A stretch of DNA of 64,000 bases from an uncultured Mobiluncus sp. (GTDB lineage Bacteria; Actinomycetota; Actinomycetes; Actinomycetales; Actinomycetaceae), in the NCBI RefSeq assembly GCF_943914685.1, contig NZ_CALUCZ010000004.1, forward strand, positions 72,946 to 136,945, in the 5' to 3' direction. Position 1 is the stretch's first letter, and each line of letters starts with the position of its first letter. The translations under genes and the position numbers were made by a program. This document shows, piece by piece, positions 16,398 through 24,971 of this stretch. Below the pieces are notes generated by a model. It ran no database searches. It saw nothing but the letters and a program-made list of their open reading frames with translations, and had not been told where the DNA came from.

Positions 16398-18727
16398 CGA
16401 CCTGCCTTTGCAGATGGGGAACCGGGCGGGGTTTTCGGATCAATGATGGTTCCGCCCAACATGGCTTGCGCGGTCTGGATTCCCGCTTTCATTTCCCCCG
16501 AAACTTGCGGATCGGGCTGTTTACGTGGTTCACCGGATTCTTTCGAGTCACGAGGTGTGGTAGCGGTTGCAGGTGTGGGTTCCTCAGGGGGAACCGCAGG
16601 GGTGGGCGCCTCCGGAGTGACAGCGGACGGTTCAGGCGTTACCGCGGGAGCAGTTGCGGGTTCAACGGGCTGGCTTTGAGCAGGCGGTTCGCGCAGGTCC
16701 TGCGATACCTCTGGTGCAAAATTGGCCGGGTCAGTCGGCGGGGGGAAATCCGCCGGCAGGGTGAGGGGCTGCGTCGCCGACCCCTGCTGTTGCTCCGCAG
16801 CAACGGTCGGCTCCGGTGTGGGGGCGGGCTCAGCAGTGGGTGCTCCGAAGCCAGCCACCACTCCGCGCACTTCCACATTGAGTCCGGTGAATCCCTGAAT
16901 GACCCCGGCTAGGGCGGAAGTGTGGCGTTCCCCGAAAGCTCGCACCAATCCGGGGTTCGGGAAAGCGATTTCCACCGTCGAGCCGCGCATTCCTTGCAGT
17001 TGGCCGTGGGATTCCAACAGGTTCCCAGTCGCGGCGTGATTTTGTTTCACACGAGCCATGATTTTGCCCCAGTTGGAGCGGATTTTTTCATAGTCTCCGT
17101 CTGTGCCCGTGCCGGACTGGATTGGCTGTGTACCCTGAGCGGGAGCCGGGGCAGGAACCCGAGCAGGGGCAGAAGTCGGGGCGGGAGCGGGTTGGTCCGC
17201 CCGGGTATCGCGGCGAGCAGGTGTTTGCCCAGACGGGGGGTGCGGGACGCGACTATCCGTACTAGCCGTACTATCCGTGTCTTCACCAGGAATGCCCCAC
17301 GGAGTCGGCTTAAACTCCCATTTTTCCTCACGGGGAGCCTGAGTTTGCGCAGGCTGCGAAACGGTGTCCTTTCCGCGCTGTGGTGCGGAAACCGGCGCTG
17401 GTTGAGGTGCAGATGCGTCCGGAGGTGCAGATGTGTCTGGACGCGCGACAGGACCAGCCGAGCCAGCAATGGCGCTGGTGGGAGCCCCTTGTGAGAGAGC
17501 CTCAGCGCGCGCGGGCGTCACCAGGGGAGCAGGACCACCGCCGTCCCGAGAGTCCGACCCGGTAGCTTTCGCTGTCACTCGCGCGGTCGATACCGCGCCC
17601 TCGGCAGCGGTGGACGCTGCGTCATCTGAGGTCGCCAACAGCAGTTTCGCCACCAACAGTTCCAATGCCAGACGCGGGGAAGTCGCCCCCACCATCTCGG
17701 TTAACCCCTCGTCAACGAGCTCGGCGCAGCGCGTCAGGGTCCGCGGGCTGAGAGCCGCCACTTGGGGACGCATCGCCGCCAGTTCGGCCTCGGGCAAATC
17801 CCCCAAAACAGCCCCGGCCCCCGCCCCAGCCAGCTTCATCACCACCAGGTCACGCAAATATTGCAGCAGGTCCTCGACAAAACGCCGCGGTTCGTGCCCA
17901 GTTTGAATCATCCGGTCCACCACCGTGTAGGCCTCGGCACCAGACCCGGACACCAAAGCATCCACCATCCCGCTCAACAGCGCGGAATCGGTGTAACCCA
18001 GCAGGGACACGGCCCGGTCATAGTGCAACTTCGGCTCAGCCTCGCCAGCAATGAGCTGATCAAGAATGGACAAAGAATCGCGCACGGACCCGCCTCCGGC
18101 CCGCACCACCAGACCCAGCACCCCGTCCTCGGCAGTAACACCCTCGGAACGGCACAAATCCGCCATATAGTCGCGCAGCACCTCCGGGGCAACCAGCCGG
18201 AACGGATAGTGATGAGTGCGGGAGCGAATCGTAGAAATGACCTTTTCAGGATTCGTGGTCGCAAAAATGAATTTAATGTGGTCCGGAGGCTCCTCTACCA
18301 GCTTTAACAGGGCGTTGAAGCCTTCCTTGGACACGTTGTGTGCCTCATCAATGATGAAAATCTTAAACCGGTCACGCGCCGGGGCATAGGCCGCCCGATC
18401 GCGCAGTTCCCGAGTGTCGTCCACGCCGCCATGAGAGGCCGCGTCGATCTCGATGACGTCCAGAGAACCCGGCCCGCCCGTCGCCAAGTCCCGGCAAGAA
18501 TCGCAAGTCCCGCACGGGGTAGCGGTCGGCCCCTGGGCACAGTTCAGGCAGCGGGCCAGAATCCGAGCGCTAGTCGTTTTGCCACAGCCCCGCGGCCCCG
18601 AAAACAGGTAAGCATGGTTGACCCGCCCGTTCGCCAAAGCCGCCTGCAGCGCCTTAGTTACGTGTTCTTGACCGATTACGTCCTCGAAAGTGTCGGGACG
18701 GTAGCGGCGATACAGGGCAGTCATCAT
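16394..18727 (-). CDS. dnaX: DnaX, DNA polymerase III gamma/tau subunit
   Basis: 777 residues. Residues ~1-370 are the AAA+ clamp-loader core: Walker A GPRGCGKT (44-51), a four-cysteine zinc module (CLNCAQG, then CGTCDSC), Walker B DEAH and the SRH/sensor region. A long Pro/Ala/Ser/Thr-rich, low-complexity linker (~385-555) follows, then a tau-like C-terminal region and a second Pro/Glu-rich tail. It loads the DnaN clamp and couples polymerase to the helicase. No A-rich slippery heptamer of the kind used for gamma production in Escherichia coli is apparent. Two adjacent ATGs (18727 and 18724) are possible starts. Confidence 0.95.
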   Translation of the reverse strand: MMTALYRRYRPDTFEDVIGQEHVTKALQAALANGRVNHAYLFSGPRGCGKTTSARILARCLNCAQGPTATPCGTCDSCRDLATGGPGSLDVIEIDAASHGGVDDTRELRDRAAYAPARDRFKIFIIDEAHNVSKEGFNALLKLVEEPPDHIKFIFATTNPEKVISTIRSRTHHYPFRLVAPEVLRDYMADLCRSEGVTAEDGVLGLVVRAGGGSVRDSLSILDQLIAGEAEPKLHYDRAVSLLGYTDSALLSGMVDALVSGSGAEAYTVVDRMIQTGHEPRRFVEDLLQYLRDLVVMKLAGAGAGAVLGDLPEAELAAMRPQVAALSPRTLTRCAELVDEGLTEMVGATSPRLALELLVAKLLLATSDDAASTAAEGAVSTARVTAKATGSDSRDGGGPAPLVTPARAEALSQGAPTSAIAGSAGPVARPDTSAPPDASAPQPAPVSAPQRGKDTVSQPAQTQAPREEKWEFKPTPWGIPGEDTDSTASTDSRVPHPPSGQTPARRDTRADQPAPAPTSAPARVPAPAPAQGTQPIQSGTGTDGDYEKIRSNWGKIMARVKQNHAATGNLLESHGQLQGMRGSTVEIAFPNPGLVRAFGERHTSALAGVIQGFTGLNVEVRGVVAGFGAPTAEPAPTPEPTVAAEQQQGSATQPLTLPADFPPPTDPANFAPEVSQDLREPPAQSQPVEPATAPAVTPEPSAVTPEAPTPAVPPEEPTPATATTPRDSKESGEPRKQPDPQVSGEMKAGIQTAQAMLGGTIIDPKTPPGSPSAKAGR

Positions 18728-18912
18728 GTCTCTACTCTACCCGAGCTCTGGTGGCGAAAATTTTCAAGTTTCACGCAGTTATTTCGGCCGAATCAACCCC
18801 AGCGCCAAACCTGCCCCCGCGATGCTGGCCAAAAGCGCCCGTTCTGGCGTTTCTCGCTCGCCCCTGCGGGCTTGGTGGCACCATTTTCTGAGCCTGCAAT
18901 AGTATTTCTAGG

Positions 18913-20625
18913 TTACGCTGTCTGAGATTCAGCAGAAGTGCGGCTGGGTTGTTTGGTGTGACCAGACTGGTTCTTATGGGGTGTGGGCTTGTTAGTACCC
19001 TGAGGAGAGCCGGACGCCTCACCAGGCTGTTTCACCGGAACATCGTTAATCCGGTAGCCGTACTTGACATGGTTGTATTCCTTGGAGGCGTCGATGGTGA
19101 TGGTTTTGGTGTTAACCGGCGGGTACAGAACCGGAACAGTCCACTTTTCGCCTGGTTTCAACAGCGGAATGGCGCCTAGGCTTCCGCCCGTCACCACTCC
19201 GTGTATATTTTCCCCACTAATTCCGATACGCGGATATTCCAACGGCACGGTACGCGCCGAACCGCGCAGAATATCAGGCCCGTAGAAGACAGAGCTGATA
19301 TAGGTAGTCGTCTCTTCCGGGCGATGAAAGCCGCCCAGGTTCAAAGACATAGAGTCAACCTGGTCGACGGCTTCCACCGTGAATGTCACCAGGGTGTAGT
19401 TCGGGTAGGCCACGGCCTCGGAGGTAGAGATTTGCACATACTGGGGATTACTGGCACCATTGCGGCTGACGTTGTAAAGCACTGCCTTGGGCCAATCAGA
19501 TTCCTGGGCATACGGGGCGGGCATTTGTGCGCTGGTCGCCTGCAGTTCGAGGATTTCCTTTTTAACCGGGGTGTTAATGGAAACCTGCACCCGTCGGTTT
19601 TTTGCCCGCGAAGCATCGTCAGTGTTCGGCACGGCCGGTTGTGTCTCGCCTTTGCCGGAAGCCTTGAAAGTGAACCCGGACAACTCTGATTTCCCTTCCA
19701 GCACGGCTTTTACTGCGTTCGCCCGGTTTTCACTCAACACCTGGTTACCCACGTTCGTATCCGGCACGTTATCGGTGTGACCCACAATAGTTACCTCCCC
19801 CGGCTCGTGAGTCGCCAACGTTTTCGCCAAGTCGCCCAAGGTCGCCTGGGCATCGGGCTTAATGTCCCATTTGCCGGAATCAAAGAACACATCGGCCGCC
19901 AAAGTCACATCCAGGCTCTTTGAACTTGAAGCCACGTCCATACCCGGAACTATGGTGAAAGCCGAATATTCCCCGTGGTTATCTTTCGCGGCCTTGTCGG
20001 GCAGGCTATCCAAAGCTTTTTGCAACGACTTCGGGGCTTTGGTCGCATCTTGGATCGGAACATCGTAGGCGAAACCGATGAGGCCCAAATCCACCCCGAC
20101 CGTGCCCGGATCATCACCGATGTCCCCGAAAGGTACCAGGACGCTTTCGGAAATCGGGTCTCCGTCTTTGGGGCTGAAACTGCTGCTCCCCTTCTGGGTC
20201 CCATCCTGTTTGACGTAGGGAACGTGTTCTTGATCGTCGCGCCAGGGTTCAAAAACCTCGGTGTCCGTCAACAGATACATCCCCGAATATTCCTTTTGCG
20301 CGGGGTAATCCGGGGTGGTGAGAGCCGTTCCGACATTGGCTCTCACCATGGCGGAGTTCACGTCATCGATGCCCACTGTGAGCGCCAGCGCCGAATTGCC
20401 GTTATCCAGCCGATACAGCGGGCCTACCTGGGCCCACATAGAACCGGCTTCGAAGTCGGCTTTCAGGTCGATGGCGCCTGGTAGGCTCTGCGGCGCCTCT
20501 TTACTGGCCGAAGAGTCAGTCTTGGCTGGTTTTGGGGTATCTTTCCCGGTGTGTACACATCCCGTCAACGCCAGCGCCGCCACGAAGGTCGCCGCCACCA
20601 GCATCCTCAAACCACGTTTCACCAT
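18913..20625 (-). CDS. Lipoprotein with OmpA-like peptidoglycan-binding domain
   Basis: 570 residues from the ATG at 20625, giving a lipoprotein signal peptide whose lipobox ends LALTGC with Cys23 as the lipidated residue. A central OmpA/MotB-type domain (~240-350) carries the NxxLSxxRAxxV pattern (VLSENRANAVKAVL) and the end motif RAKNRRVQVSI that bind diaminopimelate in peptidoglycan. The N-terminal ~230 residues and C-terminal ~200 residues form other domains I do not recognise; the last ~35 are polar and basic. An in-frame ATG 16 codons upstream is possible but would push the signal peptide inward. Function is probably envelope tethering. It lies 121 bases downstream of the SRP RNA on the same strand. 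Confidence 0.85.
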   Translation of the reverse strand: MVKRGLRMLVAATFVAALALTGCVHTGKDTPKPAKTDSSASKEAPQSLPGAIDLKADFEAGSMWAQVGPLYRLDNGNSALALTVGIDDVNSAMVRANVGTALTTPDYPAQKEYSGMYLLTDTEVFEPWRDDQEHVPYVKQDGTQKGSSSFSPKDGDPISESVLVPFGDIGDDPGTVGVDLGLIGFAYDVPIQDATKAPKSLQKALDSLPDKAAKDNHGEYSAFTIVPGMDVASSSKSLDVTLAADVFFDSGKWDIKPDAQATLGDLAKTLATHEPGEVTIVGHTDNVPDTNVGNQVLSENRANAVKAVLEGKSELSGFTFKASGKGETQPAVPNTDDASRAKNRRVQVSINTPVKKEILELQATSAQMPAPYAQESDWPKAVLYNVSRNGASNPQYVQISTSEAVAYPNYTLVTFTVEAVDQVDSMSLNLGGFHRPEETTTYISSVFYGPDILRGSARTVPLEYPRIGISGENIHGVVTGGSLGAIPLLKPGEKWTVPVLYPPVNTKTITIDASKEYNHVKYGYRINDVPVKQPGEASGSPQGTNKPTPHKNQSGHTKQPSRTSAESQTA

Positions 20626-20745
20626 GAATCGCCAGCTTTCCGTAGTAGTCACACTCAATTGGCAGATTAACAAGCTAAAGTAAAGCCTCAGCGCTCACCT
20701 GGTTAACTTCATGTAAAAATATCCGCGGACACCGGGAAAATAAAC

Positions 20746-20830
20746 GTTCCCCGCGCACCCGACAGGGAGCCCTTATCCTTGCTGTCTTCCGACCCTGGGG
20801 AGGTTCAGACTATGCCGTCACGCGGGGAAC
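20746..20830 (-). ncRNA. ffs: Signal recognition particle RNA, small bacterial (4.5S) type
   Basis: Read on the minus strand, the segment contains the SRP apical signature: CCAGGGTCGGAAGACAGCAA, with the GGAA tetraloop and the symmetric internal loop recognised by Ffh. The two ends (GTTCCCCGCG and CGCGGGGAAC) pair perfectly to close the helix, defining an RNA of about 85 bases with no Alu domain. A minus-strand -10 box (TAGAAT, plus positions 20837-20842) sits at the right distance for initiation at ~20830 and overlaps the stop codon of the neighbouring gene. The RNA with Ffh targets membrane and secreted proteins. Confidence 0.93.
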
Positions 20831-20839
20831 AAGACTATT

Positions 20840-21652
20840 CTACTTGGCGGCCGCCAGAATTAGGAATTCTCCAGCCACGACCATTCCGGGGCGGGGACGT
20901 CCCGCAATGTCGCTTTCAGCCACGCACACACTGAGGGGGAATCCCGCCGCCACTTCCAAAACCCAGAAGTTTTCCCCTGTCAGGGTGTTGGAATGCATCT
21001 CGGCGGCTGTAACTTTCGCAGCCAGCACGGCTCCGGCGTGTGCGCCCTGCTTTTGCAGGACAGAAACAGCCCCGGTCGAAATAAAGGTCGGCAGGGTGTC
21101 TTCCGGGGCACGCTGGGGGCCGTCCAGAGCCGCGCCGAAAATTTTGGCGGTCTGGCTTGCCGCGTAACTTGCCACGTTTTCATACAGTTCGACCCGCTGC
21201 GCCAGGGCGGAAATGCCCAGTTTTCCGGCGTCGGCGCGTCCGGGCTCGTGCCCCAACCCGCCCCGCATCGCCACGCAAGCCTTGCCCACGGAGCGCTCCG
21301 TCCCCCCTTGTGCGTCAACTATGTCAACCAAGGCAAAGCGGTCTGCCATCTCGACCCACCGGGCGTCAACCGCGGCACTAGCATTGAAATCCTGGTGAAT
21401 ATCCGCAATTTTTTCCGCAACCACGTCAAACACGGCGACCGCGCCGGAACGGTCCACGTACTGGAAAGTGCCATTCTCCATGTCCCCCACCACCGGGGTG
21501 CATTGGTCAGCCGCCTGGGCCAAGATTTCGTCGGCTCGTTGCTCAGTGGTCATCTCAAAGCCCACAGCCCGCCAGGTCGGTCCAATGGTAAAGACTTTCG
21601 TGCCGTCCTCACCGTTGGACAGGCCCAAAGCGTTTTCACCCGCCACACTCAT
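20840..21652 (-). CDS. Conserved-looking cytosolic protein, function unknown
   Basis: 270 residues, acidic, Ala-rich, no signal peptide and no membrane helix. I do not recognise the family. The sequence reads as a compact alpha/beta protein (TKVFTIGPTWRAVGFEMTTE near the start; FQYVDRSGAVAVFDVVAEKI; a helical middle; GENFWVLEVAAGFPLSVCV near the end), with no nucleotide-binding or metal motif I can identify. It begins at an ATG preceded by AGGAGCG and ends directly at the SRP RNA promoter. It is transcribed toward the SRP RNA and away from the flavoprotein gene. Confidence 0.7.
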   Translation of the reverse strand: MSVAGENALGLSNGEDGTKVFTIGPTWRAVGFEMTTEQRADEILAQAADQCTPVVGDMENGTFQYVDRSGAVAVFDVVAEKIADIHQDFNASAAVDARWVEMADRFALVDIVDAQGGTERSVGKACVAMRGGLGHEPGRADAGKLGISALAQRVELYENVASYAASQTAKIFGAALDGPQRAPEDTLPTFISTGAVSVLQKQGAHAGAVLAAKVTAAEMHSNTLTGENFWVLEVAAGFPLSVCVAESDIAGRPRPGMVVAGEFLILAAAK

Positions 21653-21770
21653 GGTTCGCTCCTCATCAGCTGCTTACGGTTTTCCCCGGTTTACCTTCGG
21701 GATTCTCTAGATTTCAAGTCTAAACCACAAGTGGGGGCGAGGCCGGTAAATCCACCCCGGATTTTCAAGC

Positions 21771-21864
21771 TATAATAAGCCTTGGTCGTGCAGTGCCGGA
21801 CGTTCCGCTTTCGGCGCGGACTTACCGCCCGCTCAACGATTTCCTGAGGCACTGCTGAGGGACC
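21771..21864 (+). promoter_or_regulatory. Promoter and structured 5' leader of the SQR-like gene
   Basis: A perfect TATAAT lies at 21771-21776 (no good -35). The ~110-base leader before the start at 21890 can fold: GGTC (21784-21787) pairs with GACC (21861-21864), CAGTGCC (21791-21797) with GGCACTG (21848-21854), and CCGC (21805-21808) with GCGG (21816-21819), giving a branched structure. I do not recognise a known riboswitch class. Confidence 0.5.
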
Positions 21865-21889
21865 GCAACAGATTAAGGAAGTTGTAACT

Positions 21890-23356
21890 ATGGCAAGAGT
21901 TGTCGTCTTAGGTGCGGGTATTTCCGGTCATACCGCCGCTATGCATCTGCGTCGCAAGTTGTCGCGGCGCAATCATGAAGTCGTGGTCATTTCCCCGCGC
22001 GCCAACTGGAACTGGGTTCCCTCCAACATTTGGGTGGGTACCGGAAAGATGAAGAAGAAAGAAGTAGTGTTTCCCCTCGCCCCGCTCTATAGGCGCAAGG
22101 GGGTCATTTTTCATCAGGCGGCCGCGAAGGTCATTTATCCCGAGGGTCGCGGCGATGATGCGCAGCCCCAGGTCGAGATTGAGTTTACGGGAGGCAAGAA
22201 CCAGGGTCGGCGGGCTTTGGTTCATTATGACTACCTCATCAACGCGACCGGGCCGAAGCTGAACTTTGCCGCCACTCCGGGTTTGGGCCCGGATTGTGGC
22301 AACACGTATTCGGTTTGCACTCCTGACCACGCCGAACAGGCCGGGGTCGAGTTTCAGAAAATCGTCCAAGAGATTAAAGAGACCGGGACGCCCAAGCGGT
22401 TCGTGATTGGGACCGGTAATGGCGGGTGTACCTGCCAGGGCGCCGCTTTTGAGTACTGTTTCAACACTGAATATGACCTGCGTCAGGCGGGGGTGCGGGA
22501 CAAGACCGAGGTCGTTTACCTCACCAATGAGGAAAAGCTCGGCGACTTTGGGATGGCCGGGATGCGGTTTAAGGACAACGGCTACTCTACCGACTCCCAG
22601 TTGTGGACGGAATCGCTGTTTCGGGAACGCGGGGTGAAAGCCATCACTGGCGCGGGGGTTCGCGAAGTGCGCCCGCACGCTCTGACTTACGAGGATTATG
22701 ACGGCAATATGCACGAGTTGTCCTTTGATTTCGCCATGCTGCTCCCGCCGTTTACCGGGGTCGCGCTGGAGGCCAAGAAACCTGACGGGACGTTAATTCC
22801 CGAGATGTTCAACCCGGCTGGGTTCATGAAAGTGGACGCGGATTATTCGAAGAAGAGCTCCGCGCAGTGGTCCCACGAGGATTGGCCCAAGACTTACCAG
22901 TCCCCGCTGTATAAAAACATTTTTGCCGCCGGGATTGCTTTTGCGCCCCCGCACGGGATTTCTAAACCGCACCAGACTCCCAACGGCACCAACATTACCC
23001 CGGCGCCGCCGCGTACGGGAATGCCGTCGGGCTCAATTGGCAAGGAAGTCGCCATGAGCATAGTTGACCTCATTAACCAAGGCCCCGAGGCGAAACTGCA
23101 TGAAGCCTCCATGGCGGTGTTGGGAGCAGCTTGCGTAGCCTCGACCGGCACCGGTTTTAAGAAAGGTTCCGCGGCCGCGATGGTAATGTTCCCCATCGTG
23201 CCCAACTATGACAAGTACCCGGATAATGCCGGACGCCACCCCAAACTGAGTTTTGGACGCATCGGCCTGTTTGGGCATTGGACCAAGTTCCTGCTCCACG
23301 TGGGCTTTATCTATAAAGCGAAGTGGAAGCCGTTTTGGTGGATTATCCCCGAGTAA
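21890..23356 (+). CDS. Sulfide:quinone oxidoreductase-like FAD flavoprotein
   Basis: 488 residues. The N-terminal FAD-binding motif is LGAGISGHTA (7-16), with an ATG motif (INATGPKL) around residue 119. Cysteines at 136, 143, 180, 182 and 190 lie where SQR-type enzymes keep catalytic and polysulfide-bearing cysteines; GNGGCTCQGAAFEYC is notable. The C-terminus is hydrophobic and aromatic (HWTKFLLHVGFIYKAKWKPFWW), suggesting peripheral membrane attachment. The family oxidises sulfide and passes electrons to quinone at the inner face of the membrane. NADH dehydrogenase type 2 is a less likely alternative, because such enzymes lack the cysteine pattern. A structured leader precedes it and a 65-aa gene follows. 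Confidence 0.82.
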   Translation: MARVVVLGAGISGHTAAMHLRRKLSRRNHEVVVISPRANWNWVPSNIWVGTGKMKKKEVVFPLAPLYRRKGVIFHQAAAKVIYPEGRGDDAQPQVEIEFTGGKNQGRRALVHYDYLINATGPKLNFAATPGLGPDCGNTYSVCTPDHAEQAGVEFQKIVQEIKETGTPKRFVIGTGNGGCTCQGAAFEYCFNTEYDLRQAGVRDKTEVVYLTNEEKLGDFGMAGMRFKDNGYSTDSQLWTESLFRERGVKAITGAGVREVRPHALTYEDYDGNMHELSFDFAMLLPPFTGVALEAKKPDGTLIPEMFNPAGFMKVDADYSKKSSAQWSHEDWPKTYQSPLYKNIFAAGIAFAPPHGISKPHQTPNGTNITPAPPRTGMPSGSIGKEVAMSIVDLINQGPEAKLHEASMAVLGAACVASTGTGFKKGSAAAMVMFPIVPNYDKYPDNAGRHPKLSFGRIGLFGHWTKFLLHVGFIYKAKWKPFWWIIPE

Positions 23357-23386
23357 CCCCCAACCCACTTAGAGAGGATTTTCATA

Positions 23387-23584
23387 ATGACTGACTTTAG
23401 CGCGTCTCCCACGATTGAGGAGCTCAGCCCGGCCACCGCCGAACGGATTGCGGCGGCTCCGAACCCGTCCTCGGCGACTTTGCGTCACCGCCAAAACCCG
23501 TTCCTCCAGTTGTTTTCCTTTGCGAGCTTTAACTGGCGGATTTTGCGCCTGGTGACAATCGCCAAGTTCGGTTCCAAGGACTGA
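23387..23584 (+). CDS. 65-residue companion of the SQR-like protein
   Basis: The ATG at 23387 is preceded by a good AGAGAGGA site, 30 bases after the flavoprotein stop, so the gene is probably co-transcribed. The product has a polar Ala/Ser/Glu-rich N-terminal half and a C-terminal amphipathic, aromatic segment (NPFLQLFSFASFNWRILRL, then a basic end), which could lie on the membrane surface. No named family is recognised. A subunit or assembly helper of the quinone-reducing complex is an inference from position alone. Confidence 0.65.
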   Translation: MTDFSASPTIEELSPATAERIAAAPNPSSATLRHRQNPFLQLFSFASFNWRILRLVTIAKFGSKD

Positions 23585-23718
23585 AAAATACCTCCGAGTT
23601 CTTCCCGGAAGCAACACGATTTAACCGGGCGGGTGCACCATGCGTCACCCGTGTCAACCGTGCCGACCGAGTCAACCACGTCACTCGAGTACCCCGAGTG
23701 TCTGGCCGTAAAAACTCT

Positions 23719-24744
23719 TTAGCCGGCGTAACCGTTGGGGTTTTGCGACTGCCAATTCCACGAATCTCGGCACATATCGTCCAAACCTAGGCGCGCCTCC
23801 CAGCCCAGCAGTTCCCGCGCCAAACTCGCGTCGGCGTAAACCGTGTCAATGTCTCCCGGGCGGCGTCCGTCAATGACGTAGGGAATGGGTTTGCCGCAGG
23901 CTCGCTCCATCGCGTGCAGCAGCTCCAGCACGGAATACCCCTGCGAGGTGCCCAGATTAATCGCCTTCGCGCCCCGATGTTTCAGCCCGTAATCAATGGC
24001 GGCCACGTGCCCGCGCCCGAGGTCCATGACGTGAATGTAGTCGCGTACCCCGGTTCCGTCCGGGGTGTCGTAGTCGTCGCCAAACACGTGCAGTTTTTCG
24101 AGCTTACCGACAGCGACCTGGGTGATGTAGGGCATGACATTGTTCGGAATGCCCTTGGGATCCTCGCCAATCCGGCCGGAGGGGTGTGCCCCGATGGGGT
24201 TAAAGTAGCGCAGCAACACGGCAGAAAACTCGGGATCGGCATGGCACACATCACGCAGCATGATTTCGTTCATCAGCTTGGACCAGCCGTAAGGGTTGGT
24301 GGCGGTGCCGGTCGGCATGGTCTCTTTCAGCGGGGACACCCCGTCGGCTCCGTACACGGTAGCGGAGGAGGAAAAAATCATCAGGTGACAGTCGTGGTCC
24401 CGCATGGCTCGCACCAGGGTCAGGGTCGCGTTGAGGTTGTTGTCGTAGTATTCCACCGGCTTGGCCACCGATTCACCCACGGCCTTAAGCCCGGCAAAGT
24501 TTATGACCCCGTCAATCTGGTGAGCCGCAAAAATCCGTTGCAAAGCGTCAAGGTCGCGCACGTCTTGCTGATAGAACGGGATAGTCTCGCCCACGATTTC
24601 TGAGACACGCGTCATCGCTTCCGCGCTGGAGTTATACAAGTTATCGACGCAGACCGCACGGTATCCCGCCTCATAGAGGCAAATCAGCGTGTGTGTGCCG
24701 ATGTATCCGGCACCCCCAGCCACCAGAATGGTTTTATTGCTCAT
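23719..24744 (-). CDS. galE: GalE, UDP-glucose 4-epimerase
   Basis: 341 residues, an extended short-chain dehydrogenase. The NAD-binding motif GGAGYIGTH is at 10-18, the catalytic YxxxK is in NPYGWSKLMNE, and the C-terminal LGWEARLGLDDMCRD stretch is typical for GalE. It interconverts UDP-glucose and UDP-galactose, supplying galactose for surface glycans. With glf at 49673 it would give UDP-galactofuranose. The ATG at 24744 has AAGGAAA ahead of it. Confidence 0.95.
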   Translation of the reverse strand: MSNKTILVAGGAGYIGTHTLICLYEAGYRAVCVDNLYNSSAEAMTRVSEIVGETIPFYQQDVRDLDALQRIFAAHQIDGVINFAGLKAVGESVAKPVEYYDNNLNATLTLVRAMRDHDCHLMIFSSSATVYGADGVSPLKETMPTGTATNPYGWSKLMNEIMLRDVCHADPEFSAVLLRYFNPIGAHPSGRIGEDPKGIPNNVMPYITQVAVGKLEKLHVFGDDYDTPDGTGVRDYIHVMDLGRGHVAAIDYGLKHRGAKAINLGTSQGYSVLELLHAMERACGKPIPYVIDGRRPGDIDTVYADASLARELLGWEARLGLDDMCRDSWNWQSQNPNGYAG

Positions 24745-24798
24745 TTTTTTCCTTTCGTTTTTTCACAAGGGTTCCCGCTGCCTTGGCGGGTTGAGGCC

Positions 24799-24954
24799 CT
24801 AGTTCACGGTGTTCGGGTTGAGGTTGAAAGTCTCTACCGCCCAGGGGAATCCCCACTGGAACAGCGCGGCCACCACCGCCAGCACCAAAATCGCCATCTC
24901 GATGCAGCGCAGCCATTTCGGGCCGGGCATCACGGCAAACAGCCATTTATACAT
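24799..24954 (-). CDS. 51-residue single-pass membrane protein beside sortase
   Basis: A short gene ignored by usual length cut-offs. It has an AGAGAGGA ribosome site seven bases before the ATG at 24952-24954, and the stop is TAG at 24799-24801. The product begins MYKWLFAVMPGPKWLRCIEM, has one membrane helix (~18-36, AILVLAVVAALFQWGF) and a polar external tail (ETFNLNPNTVN). It starts 17 bases after the sortase stop on the same strand, so it is likely co-transcribed with it. I cannot name its role; assistance to the sortase is a guess from position. Confidence 0.7.
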   Translation of the reverse strand: MYKWLFAVMPGPKWLRCIEMAILVLAVVAALFQWGFPWAVETFNLNPNTVN

Positions 24955-24971
24955 TCTGGTTTCCTCTCTGT

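Noticed and set aside
16394..18727. Programmed frameshift site in dnaX
   Set aside because: I looked for an A-rich slippery heptamer with a following hairpin and found none in the region where gamma would end.
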